In this document: one piece after another, positions 49,554-58,964 of the stretch | Position numbering within the stretch: position 1 is the stretch's first letter | How the letters are laid out: every line of letters begins with the position of its first letter | Source of the DNA: Methanobacteriota archaeon | GTDB taxonomy: Archaea; Thermoplasmatota; Poseidoniia; Poseidoniales; Thalassarchaeaceae | Length of the DNA: 64,000 nucleotides | Direction: 5' to 3' | Assembly (NCBI GenBank): GCA_002716085.1 | Contig: PAYZ01000017.1 | Span: forward strand, 69,267-133,266 | Translations under genes and position numbers: made by a program | Notes under the pieces: model-generated | Told to the model about the DNA's origin: nothing | What the model saw: the letters and a program-made list of their open reading frames with translations, nothing else | The model's database searches: none

Positions 49554-50168
49554 TCAGCCCAACTTCTCAATCTTGGATGCTAGTGCGACAAGCTGGAACA
49601 TCACGCTGCCAATATAGTTGGGATCGTCGACTAAGCCTGGAAGTCCTGTGGAGATCCCTTCATCGTTAATTACAATCCAATTGTACCATGGCATTGTCTC
49701 CTTGAGCAACATCATTGCTTGCATTCGATCTTGGTCTAGGAACTGCCTGACCTTATCATCCTCGAACCCACTAATCCTGAAGTTTGAGTCGAATTCGGGG
49801 TGGCCAATCTTGATGTCTTTCCCCCTGGGAGATCCGAAAGTAAGGCCCTCGTAAAGGAATCCCTGAGGTTTAATCTCCAGACCTAGTGTCAGGGGCTTTA
49901 GGAAGCTCACGGTTATTACTAGATGGAAATCTCTAGTCTTCCTGCTAGCAGAACGAGTCCTCTGGAAGTATGCTCTGCATCTATGCCTAAACTCGCCAAT
50001 CTCGCCACTCATCAGAGTTCCCTCGAATCCATGTTCTGGATTGAAGCCCATCTTCAGCTGATTTGCTAGCTGTTGGTAGTTGACGTTCATCTTTGCAGTA
50101 TTTCTCTTCTGAATCCAATAGAAGAAAAGTGGAATTGCTAGTAATATTAGACAGCATAGGTCGACCAT
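49554..50168 (-). CDS. Hypothetical protein with N-terminal TM helix
   Basis: MVDLCCLILLAIPLFFYWIQKRN followed by a soluble domain; no family recognised. Confidence 0.65.
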   Translation of the reverse strand: MVDLCCLILLAIPLFFYWIQKRNTAKMNVNYQQLANQLKMGFNPEHGFEGTLMSGEIGEFRHRCRAYFQRTRSASRKTRDFHLVITVSFLKPLTLGLEIKPQGFLYEGLTFGSPRGKDIKIGHPEFDSNFRISGFEDDKVRQFLDQDRMQAMMLLKETMPWYNWIVINDEGISTGLPGLVDDPNYIGSVMFQLVALASKIEKLG

Positions 50169-50240
50169 TGCATATCAGCAAGAAGTCCATGTGGGTTTAG
50201 CGTTTCAATGTTTATTACCCAGCCCTATACTTGTCGCGTC

Positions 50241-50603
50241 ATGGCAAAGATAAGCCTTAGAGATAAATTCTCGGAGTTCAGCGAGCACTGGACCCCGAAG
50301 GTAATTGCGGAAATTAATGATTACCAGTTCAAGCTGGTAAAGATCGCGGGGGACTTTGTTTGGCATGAGCATGAAGAGACCGATGAGGCTTTCATAGTAA
50401 TTGAGGGTAGCATGAGGATAGAGTTCGAGGACTATCCAACTGTGGAGATCTCGGAAGGGGAAATGTACGTAGTGCCCAGGGGAGTCAGGCACAAACCATG
50501 TGCAAAGGAGGAATGCAGAGTGATGCTAGTTGAACCCAAGGGCACAGTAAACACAGGAGCTTCCCCCGGAGATCTAACGGCTCCCAATGATGATTGGGTT
50601 TAG
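50241..50603 (+). CDS. Cupin-domain protein
   Basis: FVWHEHEETDEAFIVIEGSMRIEFEDYPTVEISEGEMYVVPRGVRHKPCA; ATG at 50241. Confidence 0.92.
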   Translation: MAKISLRDKFSEFSEHWTPKVIAEINDYQFKLVKIAGDFVWHEHEETDEAFIVIEGSMRIEFEDYPTVEISEGEMYVVPRGVRHKPCAKEECRVMLVEPKGTVNTGASPGDLTAPNDDWV

Positions 50604-50661
50604 ATCTCTGATCCAATCTTTTAGGGATAGGATATTTTGCCTTCTAGTGTGAGGCTAAATC

Positions 50662-51549
50662 ATGCCAAGCTGCCTTGATAATCTGCCGAACGAACTAGAG
50701 CCAAGCTTCTCTTGCTTGAGTGATGCACTTTCCGCGGGACCCGCATCTGGGATTCTGATACTTTTACTCGGAGTTCCTTTGATAGGGCTTGTCAAGATTT
50801 ACTTGAGGAAACTGTTTGACAGGCTAGATTTCGACGATGGGTTAGAGAATTTCCTATTCAGACTGAGTGCGGTGGCAATGTGGGCACTCGTAATTCTAAC
50901 GGCTGCTGACAATTTCGGAATCGATGTTACTGGCCTAGTTGTTGGCCTCGGATTCGTCGGGCTGGCAGTTGCTTTCGCGGCTCAAGACACCGTTGAGAAT
51001 GTGATTGCAGGGGTCTTCATCATAATCGATAGGCCATTTAGAGAGGGAGAGAGGATCCTATTGCCAAAGAGCCTAGGGGGGATTTACTCCAAATGGGGGG
51101 ATGTTACCTACATTGGCCTGAGAACAACTAGGGTTCGTTCTACTGACGGAGTGCTTCTAACGGTTCCAAACAAGCTTCTGACTAAGGACGCCGTGGCGAA
51201 TTTCAGTCACAGCTCAGACATGGAGCTCAGAGTCAGGATCAGACTGGGCCTTACGGCGACCTGGTCCAATGTAACAAAGGCAGAAGAGATCGTAAGGGAC
51301 ATCGCGGATAACCATCCCGACATAGTGCAAGATCCAAAGCCCCCGGAGGCTGTTTTGAGGGGCTTCGGAGACCAAGAAGTAGTAATGGAGATTAGATACT
51401 ACGTAGGGAATGCTAAGAAGATGCGCCCTTCAAAATCGTTTTTCGTAACAGAGATTCTACGTAGATTTGAGGAGAGCAAAGTTACTCTTGCCTATCCTGT
51501 GAGGGTCAACATGAACAGCGAAGTCGATCTCGAAGAGCTTGGTTTCTAA
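50662..51549 (+). CDS. MscS-family small-conductance mechanosensitive channel
   Basis: LVVGLGFVGLAVAFAAQDTVENVIAGVFIIIDRPFREGERI, TTRVRSTDGVLLTVPNKLL. Confidence 0.94.
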   Translation: MPSCLDNLPNELEPSFSCLSDALSAGPASGILILLLGVPLIGLVKIYLRKLFDRLDFDDGLENFLFRLSAVAMWALVILTAADNFGIDVTGLVVGLGFVGLAVAFAAQDTVENVIAGVFIIIDRPFREGERILLPKSLGGIYSKWGDVTYIGLRTTRVRSTDGVLLTVPNKLLTKDAVANFSHSSDMELRVRIRLGLTATWSNVTKAEEIVRDIADNHPDIVQDPKPPEAVLRGFGDQEVVMEIRYYVGNAKKMRPSKSFFVTEILRRFEESKVTLAYPVRVNMNSEVDLEELGF

Positions 51550-51554
51550 CTTGT

Positions 51555-52172
51555 TCACTCTTCTGAGTCAAAAGATTCCTGCGCCAAAACTGAGGCCTCT
51601 TCCACATCCATCTGATGTCCTACAATTAGGTGCCTAATCAGAAGATGGCCTTCCAATCTGCCATCGCAAACGGGGCAATTCAGGATCCGGGGGTTTAGAG
51701 TCCTAATCTTGGTAGACATGGGGGTCCTTTGAGGGAGCCTCCCAATAGCTGCCAGAAATGCAAGAAGGATAACAATGACTGCACAACCAAATCCGGTGAA
51801 GACGTTTGATGGTGGTGACTTCTGATCCAGAATAATGTCGTGGTTCACTGAGTCGGAAGATGACCTCGAATCTTCCAATTCTATGACGTGGGGGAATGAC
51901 TCGCCCAGTATGGTAAGGATCAATTCCGCGCCATCATAAGAGTCATCCACCTCGATAGATATCTCAAATTCACCAAACCTGTTAGTCTCCGAGCCCATGC
52001 CCCTAAATGAATGGCAGTCGTACTCAAACTCGGCGCATTCTATGGTGACATCTTCCAATGACACTGGGGGGCCGTTGGAAAACTTGGCAGTTCCAATTAT
52101 GCTGTATGTCTCGGCGGAAGCTTGGAAGCTCCCGACTAGTAAAGAAACAAAGATCACGACGACTGGTTTCAC
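51555..52172 (-). CDS. Exported single-pass membrane protein with cytoplasmic C2H2-like zinc-finger tail
   Basis: Signal-like VVIFVSLLVGSFQASA, TM VFTGFGCAVIVILLAFLAAIG, tail NCPVCDGRLEGHLLIRHLIVGHQ. Confidence 0.7.
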   Translation of the reverse strand: MKPVVVIFVSLLVGSFQASAETYSIIGTAKFSNGPPVSLEDVTIECAEFEYDCHSFRGMGSETNRFGEFEISIEVDDSYDGAELILTILGESFPHVIELEDSRSSSDSVNHDIILDQKSPPSNVFTGFGCAVIVILLAFLAAIGRLPQRTPMSTKIRTLNPRILNCPVCDGRLEGHLLIRHLIVGHQMDVEEASVLAQESFDSEE

Positions 52173-52190
52173 CGTCTAAGCCTCCAATTC

Positions 52191-52562
52191 TCATGACTCT
52201 TCTATCGAGTTTTCCTTGAGTAGTTCCATCGATACCACTTGTAGGGTTTCTTCATGGGTGGCCTCAAGGAACACAGGGCATGCTAGTCCGATTTCTGCTG
52301 CGTCCTGCCATGTCTGGGCACACACGCACCACCTATCACCAGCTGAGAGTCCTGGGAAGTTGAATTCGGGGGCTGGAGAAATCAGATCGTTTCCCTGAGA
52401 ACGGGCGAATTCGAGAAATTCGTCCGTAACTTCACAGCAAACAGTGTGAAGTCCTCGGTCTTCCCTATCGGTATTGCAACATCCATCACGATACCATCCA
52501 GTTAGGGGGTCAACTGAGCATGACTGAAGATCCCCTCCGAGAACGTTGAATGATGGCAGCAT
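52191..52562 (-). CDS. DUF2237-like protein
   Basis: FNVLGGDLQSCS...GWYRDGCCNT...GLHTVCCEVTDEFLEFARSQGNDL...FPGLSAGDRWCVCAQTWQDA...ATHEETL. Confidence 0.88.
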   Translation of the reverse strand: MLPSFNVLGGDLQSCSVDPLTGWYRDGCCNTDREDRGLHTVCCEVTDEFLEFARSQGNDLISPAPEFNFPGLSAGDRWCVCAQTWQDAAEIGLACPVFLEATHEETLQVVSMELLKENSIEES

Positions 52563-52652
52563 GGGTATTGCAGAAAAAAATGGTAGATTAATGCATCCTA
52601 GGTAGCCATCATGAAATGTGATCTAGAATCATTAAGTTGACTCACCCGTTGG

Positions 52653-53522
52653 TCACTCCTCCTCGTCCATCGGACTTGTGCCTATTAGCCCATAGACCAT
52701 TGGAGGGAGAATTAGGAACCACCACGAAACTATGGATCCAGGTCCTGCAACTACTTCTCCGTGGAATCTTATCAGAGATTCGTACCCAGGTTCCCCTTCC
52801 TCTGGTGCGACCTCAATAACCAACTGCCGTTCATCCTCTTCCAGTAGCCCAAGGTCGAAGCCCACCGAGTCGTAAGTAAAAATAAGCCCTTCAAGAGAAG
52901 CACTCTGTCCAGTTCTTGAAGAGAAGTGTGCGAACTGGTCCACCGAAACAGAGTCTGTAGTCTCAGAGTCGAATCCGCCGGTTGAGGACCCTTCTGAATC
53001 TTCCTCCCCCCCTGAGAAGATACCGAAGTCAGCGACGGCTGAAAGCGGGACACCCAGGGCTATCACGACGAGGCAGGAGACCCACAAAAAGCCAGATATT
53101 CCCCTCGTCAGCCTCCTAGGCTTTAGTGAGGCCACTCCCAGAGAAGCTACGAAGGAAGCCATTAGTATCGCGATAGAACTCCGAGCTAGCTCCAAGCATT
53201 CTCCGTGGCAGGGGCCCTCGTCTCTGGATTCTTCGGGATCATCGCTTGAAGAGACATCGTCGCCATTTGGGTTTCCACTTGAATCCGCTGGCTCATTTAC
53301 TTCCTCCCTATGCATCCAGTAGAGAAGGAGTGGCGTTGCGTTCTCAATGCTGATTTCGAATGTCTGAAACTCCTTATCTATGGAGTACTCTGTCTTGATA
53401 GTTGGCTCCCTATCTAGGCCCTCTGTGTACGTCCCTTCCGCGGTAATCTCGAACCAAGAGCTAGACCAGGCAACGAGGACCAGCAACGATGCAAGGACTA
53501 GGGCCTCTGGACGCCCGGCCAT
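52653..53522 (-). CDS. Hypothetical exported membrane protein
   Basis: N-terminal signal-like helix, extracytoplasmic acidic region, TM helices (IAILMASFVASLGVASL, ISGFLWVSCLVVIALGVPLSAVA). Confidence 0.68.
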   Translation of the reverse strand: MAGRPEALVLASLLVLVAWSSSWFEITAEGTYTEGLDREPTIKTEYSIDKEFQTFEISIENATPLLLYWMHREEVNEPADSSGNPNGDDVSSSDDPEESRDEGPCHGECLELARSSIAILMASFVASLGVASLKPRRLTRGISGFLWVSCLVVIALGVPLSAVADFGIFSGGEEDSEGSSTGGFDSETTDSVSVDQFAHFSSRTGQSASLEGLIFTYDSVGFDLGLLEEDERQLVIEVAPEEGEPGYESLIRFHGEVVAGPGSIVSWWFLILPPMVYGLIGTSPMDEEE

Positions 53523-53531
53523 GGAACTCGC

Positions 53532-56042
53532 CTAGTGCTCTCTTCTGGGGATGGCTATCGCAGCGGCGGTAATAACTGACAACACTGCCACTACACCTGG
53601 CGATGGCAGCCCAGAAGATGAGGCCTCCTCATCCCCGGGAGATTCGGCGGGCTCAGAATCCTCCCAAAATTCGGCGGGCTCAGGACCCTCCCAATCGGAG
53701 ACGCCATCATTGTCATCATCAGAGTCGAAGAAGTCTGTCGTCCCGTCCTTGTCGGTGTCAGTCTGGTCTAGATCGGGGAAGAACTCTAGACCTAATATCT
53801 CGTAGAGCTCTTGAACATCGTGCATCGACTCAGGGGCCATGTCGTCAAGATCTACTTGGGATTCGGTGCCTGACTTTGCATCCTTTGCAGCCTGGCCTGA
53901 TAGGAACTCTGCGTTGATCATCGTTATGGGGTGTGAGTTGACGTTGGTAATTGATGGACCTAGCAGGATCCTGCCCTCGAGGACTATGGCCATTCCGAAG
54001 ACTCGCATCTCAGAAGGGCTCCAGAGCATTGTAGCGCAGAGGTCTTCCAGCTCGTAGAGTGGTTCATCGGGGAAATTGTCTTCCATTAGTGCCTCAAGTC
54101 TTTCGGAGAATGCCTCCATGGTCTTCTCAAGGTTTGATGCCTCCAATTCCTCCGCCATCCTCTCGTACTTGTCTAGTATACCGTCGTCGGAACTTCCCTC
54201 GTCGGATCCGTCATAGCAATCCTCCTCGCCATCATCTACGAAATATGAGGGGATGTAATAGCCGTCATCGCACAAGAAATCTGTTTGGGCTTGGCCGAAC
54301 TCATAGGAAAGATCGACTGCGTCAAAATACTCAGGAGCTGGTAACCCGATGTATAGGTAGTCGCCTGTCCAGTGGTATCTGGACCAACCGCAGCAATCCT
54401 CGTACATGTGGTCCGCATCAGCGGCAAAGGATCCTTGAATAGGAATTGCGCATAGCTCGTAGGCTTCGGACCAGTGAGAGCCTGAATCGCCGCAGTTGGG
54501 GTGGCCGCTCGCGAAATAGTGAGTCTCGTTCCTCGCATTGTAAAAATTAGCGTTTTCGTGGTAGCTTCCGAAAGGCACTTCCGGAGGTGGGAGGTTTGGT
54601 TGAGTGTCTTTTAGGGAGAGGTTCTCAGGCACTTCTTCCCCGCACCATTCAGGGAATCCCGGGTGATCGGAAACCTTGCTCCTGAACGAACTTGAGTTGT
54701 AGTCTTCCAGTGAATCTAGGTTGACATTCACAACACAGTGCCAGACAGAATCACGAATGACAACCTCGTCGGAATTGTCCCCGCAGTCATCATAGCCGTC
54801 ATTGACCCAATATCCGGGGATCTGGTTGCCGTTGGCGCATACGAAGATATCGTCGATATCGTCCCCATCCTCGAATTCGAGCCCTGCTTCTCCCAGCCAT
54901 TCCTCCGCCTGCCCTATTGCCACTTCGCCGAGTTGCTCGACGCCGCTGTCGAATGCCTCTGCCAGAGATAAGGCCAGCATGGCCCCCATCCCCCATGGCA
55001 CTGGTGGGACCAATCCGCACTGGGCCTGGAACTGAGTGCCATCCACCACGATGGTCTCCTTGCCCATGACTGGTGGGCAGTCATGGCCCCAGACGGCACC
55101 AGCGAAAAGAGGCATCTCCTGGAAGAATATTCCCTGGTCGACGATAGTGTCCGATAGGGCCACGTTGAAGACGTCGATGTCGACGTCGAAATCTTCTGCT
55201 GGAATCCCAGAAGCTGACAGTCCCAGAGCGTAGCTGGTTTCGCTAGAGTACGTTCCATCGATGTACCCGGTGTTCTCGAATCCCTTCCCAATGGCCCCTT
55301 GGTCTGGATCGAAATCCGCTCCGGAGGAGTTTGCCGATTCCTCGGTTGGCTCCGAGGACATCAAAAAGTGGTAGTCGACAGGCTCGTTGACCTTCCAGTT
55401 TGAAGTTATATTGGGCACGATGAACGACAGGCTAGCAGAGGATGAGATGTCGGGCGATATTGTCTCGTTTGCAGCTGAAACTCCCAACTCAAAGTCGAAC
55501 CCCATGGATATTGAGAACTCTCCATCCAAATGTAGGTCTGCCCCGTATACCACTAGATCGCTGTCTACGTACTCAACATAGTTGGCGTTAAGAACAACTA
55601 GGTAGTCCTGGTATGCACTGGCCCATACGTCGATCATCTCGTCGTTGTGAGACCAGTTGGACACAACTCCCGTGTCAGCCATGCTTCCGTGCCTAATTGT
55701 GAGCTCAGTCACCCTCTTGCTGACATTGTAGGAGGTGCCTTCCTCATCACTGACTGTGAATGGGCCAGCCTCTTCCCATGTCTCGACGAAGAATTGCGAA
55801 TTCCCGCTCAGTACCTGGTCGTAATCCAAGTCGAAGCCAGCGAATGTAGCGGCTTCCTTCAAGTCCCTGTTTAGCTCGTTTACATCCACACCCGTCATGT
55901 TCAGTGCATCGCCCTCGAAGTGCGACCAGTCGTAAGTTACCCCCCAGATTGCCGAGTCTTCCTGGCCCTCTGCTATGGAGGATGGAGCCATGGAGGTGGC
56001 GAGCAGCAAGCAAATGGACAGCGTTAGGGCCTTCTTGTTCAT
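53532..56042 (-). CDS. Large secreted protein with LDL-receptor class A-like motifs, Asp-rich repeat and C-terminal sorting-like TM
   Basis: MNKKALTLSICLLLATSMAPSSIAEG signal; FVCANGNQIPGYWVNDGYDDCGDNSDE and FLCDDGYYIPSYFVDDGEEDCYDGSDE; DTDKDGTTDFFDSDDDNDGVSDWEG; C-terminus LPSPGVVAVLSVITAAAIAIPRREH. Start at ATG 56042 rather than 56258. Confidence 0.85.
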   Translation of the reverse strand: MNKKALTLSICLLLATSMAPSSIAEGQEDSAIWGVTYDWSHFEGDALNMTGVDVNELNRDLKEAATFAGFDLDYDQVLSGNSQFFVETWEEAGPFTVSDEEGTSYNVSKRVTELTIRHGSMADTGVVSNWSHNDEMIDVWASAYQDYLVVLNANYVEYVDSDLVVYGADLHLDGEFSISMGFDFELGVSAANETISPDISSSASLSFIVPNITSNWKVNEPVDYHFLMSSEPTEESANSSGADFDPDQGAIGKGFENTGYIDGTYSSETSYALGLSASGIPAEDFDVDIDVFNVALSDTIVDQGIFFQEMPLFAGAVWGHDCPPVMGKETIVVDGTQFQAQCGLVPPVPWGMGAMLALSLAEAFDSGVEQLGEVAIGQAEEWLGEAGLEFEDGDDIDDIFVCANGNQIPGYWVNDGYDDCGDNSDEVVIRDSVWHCVVNVNLDSLEDYNSSSFRSKVSDHPGFPEWCGEEVPENLSLKDTQPNLPPPEVPFGSYHENANFYNARNETHYFASGHPNCGDSGSHWSEAYELCAIPIQGSFAADADHMYEDCCGWSRYHWTGDYLYIGLPAPEYFDAVDLSYEFGQAQTDFLCDDGYYIPSYFVDDGEEDCYDGSDEGSSDDGILDKYERMAEELEASNLEKTMEAFSERLEALMEDNFPDEPLYELEDLCATMLWSPSEMRVFGMAIVLEGRILLGPSITNVNSHPITMINAEFLSGQAAKDAKSGTESQVDLDDMAPESMHDVQELYEILGLEFFPDLDQTDTDKDGTTDFFDSDDDNDGVSDWEGPEPAEFWEDSEPAESPGDEEASSSGLPSPGVVAVLSVITAAAIAIPRREH

Positions 56043-56130
56043 GTTCTGGCGCCATACACACCGGTTATAGAATTGGTCCCGGATGAAGGGCGTCAGAAAC
56101 AAGAAAGGGTCGAGATTAATCCTACCTAAA

Positions 56131-57243
56131 TCATAACTCGCGATCGGACCATGCCTGTGCCCAATTGTCGTAGATCCTAATGTCGAAGACAGATGTTGAG
56201 TTCGTCCTGATTGAATAAGTATCGAGATTTGAGAGTAGGCCTGGCCTTCCGGCGTCAACCCACGAGAGATGCCACCATGAGCCGTCCCCCGAAGTGACGT
56301 TTGTCTCCCCTAGGCTCAGTGTTAGACTTGCTACTGACCCTCCTCCAGAAAATGAGTGCATCTCTATTTCTGAGAGGGGTGCTTCGTGGACCATGCCACT
56401 AGGGACAGTTCCGATTACGGATGTAATGCCCCCATGGGATTCCTGGTATTGCGGAATTGGAATGAACGGAACTGGGGACTTTGGTGACTCTTGCGAGTTT
56501 GCGAATGTTTCGTGAGGGTCAGCTGATGTCCCAGACTCTAGTCCGCCTTGCCAGTCCTCGTTGGCAATTTTCATCTCGAAAACAAGATTAGAGTCATCGA
56601 GGCCGCCGGAGAAAATAGAAATCCCGACTATCTCTGGCGTTATTCCCTGCAACTCTAGGTAGATGTCATCTGACTCCCTTTTGCCATGGGCAATTTGGTA
56701 AGATTCCATTGCGTCCCCAGTAATTGTCCAGCTAAGTCCTGAGAATTGGGATATGTCGTACCTGAATGGGGGCCATCTTCCTTCTGGGTTAAGGGTAGCT
56801 AGCCTAGCTAATTCGGCAAATGGGTCCTCGTAGACCGGGTCCGCATCCCTCCCGAGCATCCACTGCCCCAATGTCCTAGTGAAAGTCTGATGTCCGCCAT
56901 CCCAAATCTCGTAACCTACTACTTGGACCCCTCCAACCCAAACAGTGTTCCTCACCAGTCTACGATTCTTCTCATCATCCTTCTCAACCTCCCAAACCAT
57001 CTCTCCTTCGATTCCGTCATCGGAGAACTTGGAGACGGTCCTTACGTTTAGCTTCGCGAACTCTTCTGCTAGAATCAACGCATCTAGTTCCCCCTGCTGC
57101 TCGAGAATTGAGTTTAGGGCGCTGCTGGTTAGTGGGAAGCAAGTGTTCTCCGGGCATGGCCTCTCGAACTCCAGGCATCCGGGCACGAACGTCAGGCAGA
57201 GTAAGAATGAAATGAAGATGGACCTAATCACTGGAGCTCGCAT
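56131..57243 (-). CDS. Exported putative lipoprotein, hypothetical
   Basis: N-terminus MRAPVIRSIFISFLLCLTFVPGCLEFERPC, lipobox-like Cys. Confidence 0.72.
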   Translation of the reverse strand: MRAPVIRSIFISFLLCLTFVPGCLEFERPCPENTCFPLTSSALNSILEQQGELDALILAEEFAKLNVRTVSKFSDDGIEGEMVWEVEKDDEKNRRLVRNTVWVGGVQVVGYEIWDGGHQTFTRTLGQWMLGRDADPVYEDPFAELARLATLNPEGRWPPFRYDISQFSGLSWTITGDAMESYQIAHGKRESDDIYLELQGITPEIVGISIFSGGLDDSNLVFEMKIANEDWQGGLESGTSADPHETFANSQESPKSPVPFIPIPQYQESHGGITSVIGTVPSGMVHEAPLSEIEMHSFSGGGSVASLTLSLGETNVTSGDGSWWHLSWVDAGRPGLLSNLDTYSIRTNSTSVFDIRIYDNWAQAWSDREL

Positions 57244-57278
57244 AATGGTAGGCCAAATATGCGTTCCTGAGACAAGAT

Positions 57279-58232
57279 GTGGATTGTCGTTGCGTCGCGC
57301 CTATATGGGATGCACGTAGGGGGCAAAGCGGGGCGAGTGGCTTGGGCGAAGAAGTTCTAGTTGTTTACAAGAAGAACTTCGAGGAGGTGCACGACAGGTC
57401 CCTAGATGAGATCAGAAGTGTGCTCGACGTGCTTGTCAAGGACAGGGGGCTTAACGTCGGTTACACTGCAAGAGAGACAGTTAGACGGGCAGACTTCGTT
57501 GAGCCGGACTTGGTAATCGTCCTCGGCGGGGATGGAACCCTGACTTCCATAGCGCATTCCGTGGATGACAACACACCTGTGATGGGAGTAAACAGTCACC
57601 CCCGAAGCCAGGATGAAGGTGGCTCATATGGCTTCTACATGGGGAGCGACCCTAGCACATTCGCGGAAGATGTAGTTTCCGCACTAGATGGAGACGCTAT
57701 TGTGAATGTCCTCCCTAGGCTTCAGGCCGAAATTGAGACTACTAGTGGCAATGTGATTCGATGCGACCCGGCCCTCAATGACCTTTTGGTAGCCAATACT
57801 CATCAGTACCAACCATCGAAATACAAGCTAAATAGAGATGGTGTTGAGTCGGCTCAGCACTCTTCTGGATGCCTCTTCTCGACATTCCTAGGCCAGGGAG
57901 CCTGGTTCAGGCACGTTGTGGACATAGAGGGTTCAAAATTCCCGATTGAAGAGATTGACGACCACTACCTGTTCGTTGCCAGGGAGCTCCCACGTTCGGA
58001 CAGGTCGGAGGATGGGACTTACTGGGGGTGGGGCAGTGGGCCCACGGTGATTACCAGCGACATGCACAGGGGCTACGTGGTCAGCGATGGATGGGATGAG
58101 ACACACTTCACCAGGGGTGCCACATTGACCGTTGGAATCGATGGTCCCAAGTTGCGTCTTCTGACATTCAGAGGAAGCATCCTGGGAGGGGTGGATCAAT
58201 GGTTGGCTAGCCCATCAAAGGATCTGCTCTAG
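57279..58232 (+). CDS. NAD kinase-like protein
   Basis: [30 protein letters not shown]...GSYGFYMG (GGDGT motif). True start may be internal. Confidence 0.85.
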   Translation: MDCRCVAPIWDARRGQSGASGLGEEVLVVYKKNFEEVHDRSLDEIRSVLDVLVKDRGLNVGYTARETVRRADFVEPDLVIVLGGDGTLTSIAHSVDDNTPVMGVNSHPRSQDEGGSYGFYMGSDPSTFAEDVVSALDGDAIVNVLPRLQAEIETTSGNVIRCDPALNDLLVANTHQYQPSKYKLNRDGVESAQHSSGCLFSTFLGQGAWFRHVVDIEGSKFPIEEIDDHYLFVARELPRSDRSEDGTYWGWGSGPTVITSDMHRGYVVSDGWDETHFTRGATLTVGIDGPKLRLLTFRGSILGGVDQWLASPSKDLL

Positions 58233-58964
58233 GAACAGCTTCGTTCTATCGTGCTTAGGGTTTGAGAAGAACTCCTCCGGGGTATTCTCCTCTACGAGTT
58301 CCCCTTCGTCGAAGAGGATGCATCTGTCGGCGACCTCCTTTGCGAAGCCCATCTCGTGAGTAACCACTATCATTGTGATGTCCCTCCTGGCCAGATCTAT
58401 CATCACTTCCAAAACCTCCTTGATCATCTCCGGATCTAGTGCCGAGGTTGGTTCGTCGAAGAGCATGATGTTTGGATCCATTGCCAGAGCTCTAGCAATA
58501 GCCACCCTCTGCTGCTGGCCTCCTGACAGGCCACTTGGGTACTTGTAAGCCTGTTCTGGGATTCCGACCCTCTCTAGGAGTTCCATCGCCTTTGCCTCGG
58601 CATCGGCCTTGGACGAGGCTTTGACCTTCATTGGTGCTAGAGTGATGTTCTCCATTACTGTCAGGTGCGGGAATAGGTTGAATTGCTGGAAAACGAAACC
58701 GATGTCGGCCCTTATTTTCTTCAGATCGGCTACGCTGGTCTTCTCGCTGATCTCGATCCCCTCCACGTGAATCTCTCCAGCGCTGTGCGGCTGGAGCCTG
58801 TTTAGGGTGCGAATGAATGTGGACTTGCCCGATCCAGAGGGGCCTAGGACCACTATGATCTCGCCCCTCCTAATTTCCATGTCGATTCCCTTCAGAGCCC
58901 AGAATTCCCCAAAGTTGACCTTGACTCCTTTAGTGCTAATTATTATCTCGTTTTCTTCGCTCAT
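58215..58964 (-). CDS. Polar amino-acid ABC transporter ATPase (GlnQ/AapP-like)
   Basis: [70 protein letters not shown]. Confidence 0.96.
   Translation of the reverse strand: MSEENEIIISTKGVKVNFGEFWALKGIDMEIRRGEIIVVLGPSGSGKSTFIRTLNRLQPHSAGEIHVEGIEISEKTSVADLKKIRADIGFVFQQFNLFPHLTVMENITLAPMKVKASSKADAEAKAMELLERVGIPEQAYKYPSGLSGGQQQRVAIARALAMDPNIMLFDEPTSALDPEMIKEVLEVMIDLARRDITMIVVTHEMGFAKEVADRCILFDEGELVEENTPEEFFSNPKHDRTKLFLEQIL

Noticed and set aside
53551-54057. Several plus-strand ORFs overlapping the LDLa-like gene
   Set aside because: Antisense to a better-supported secreted protein and without recognisable domains.
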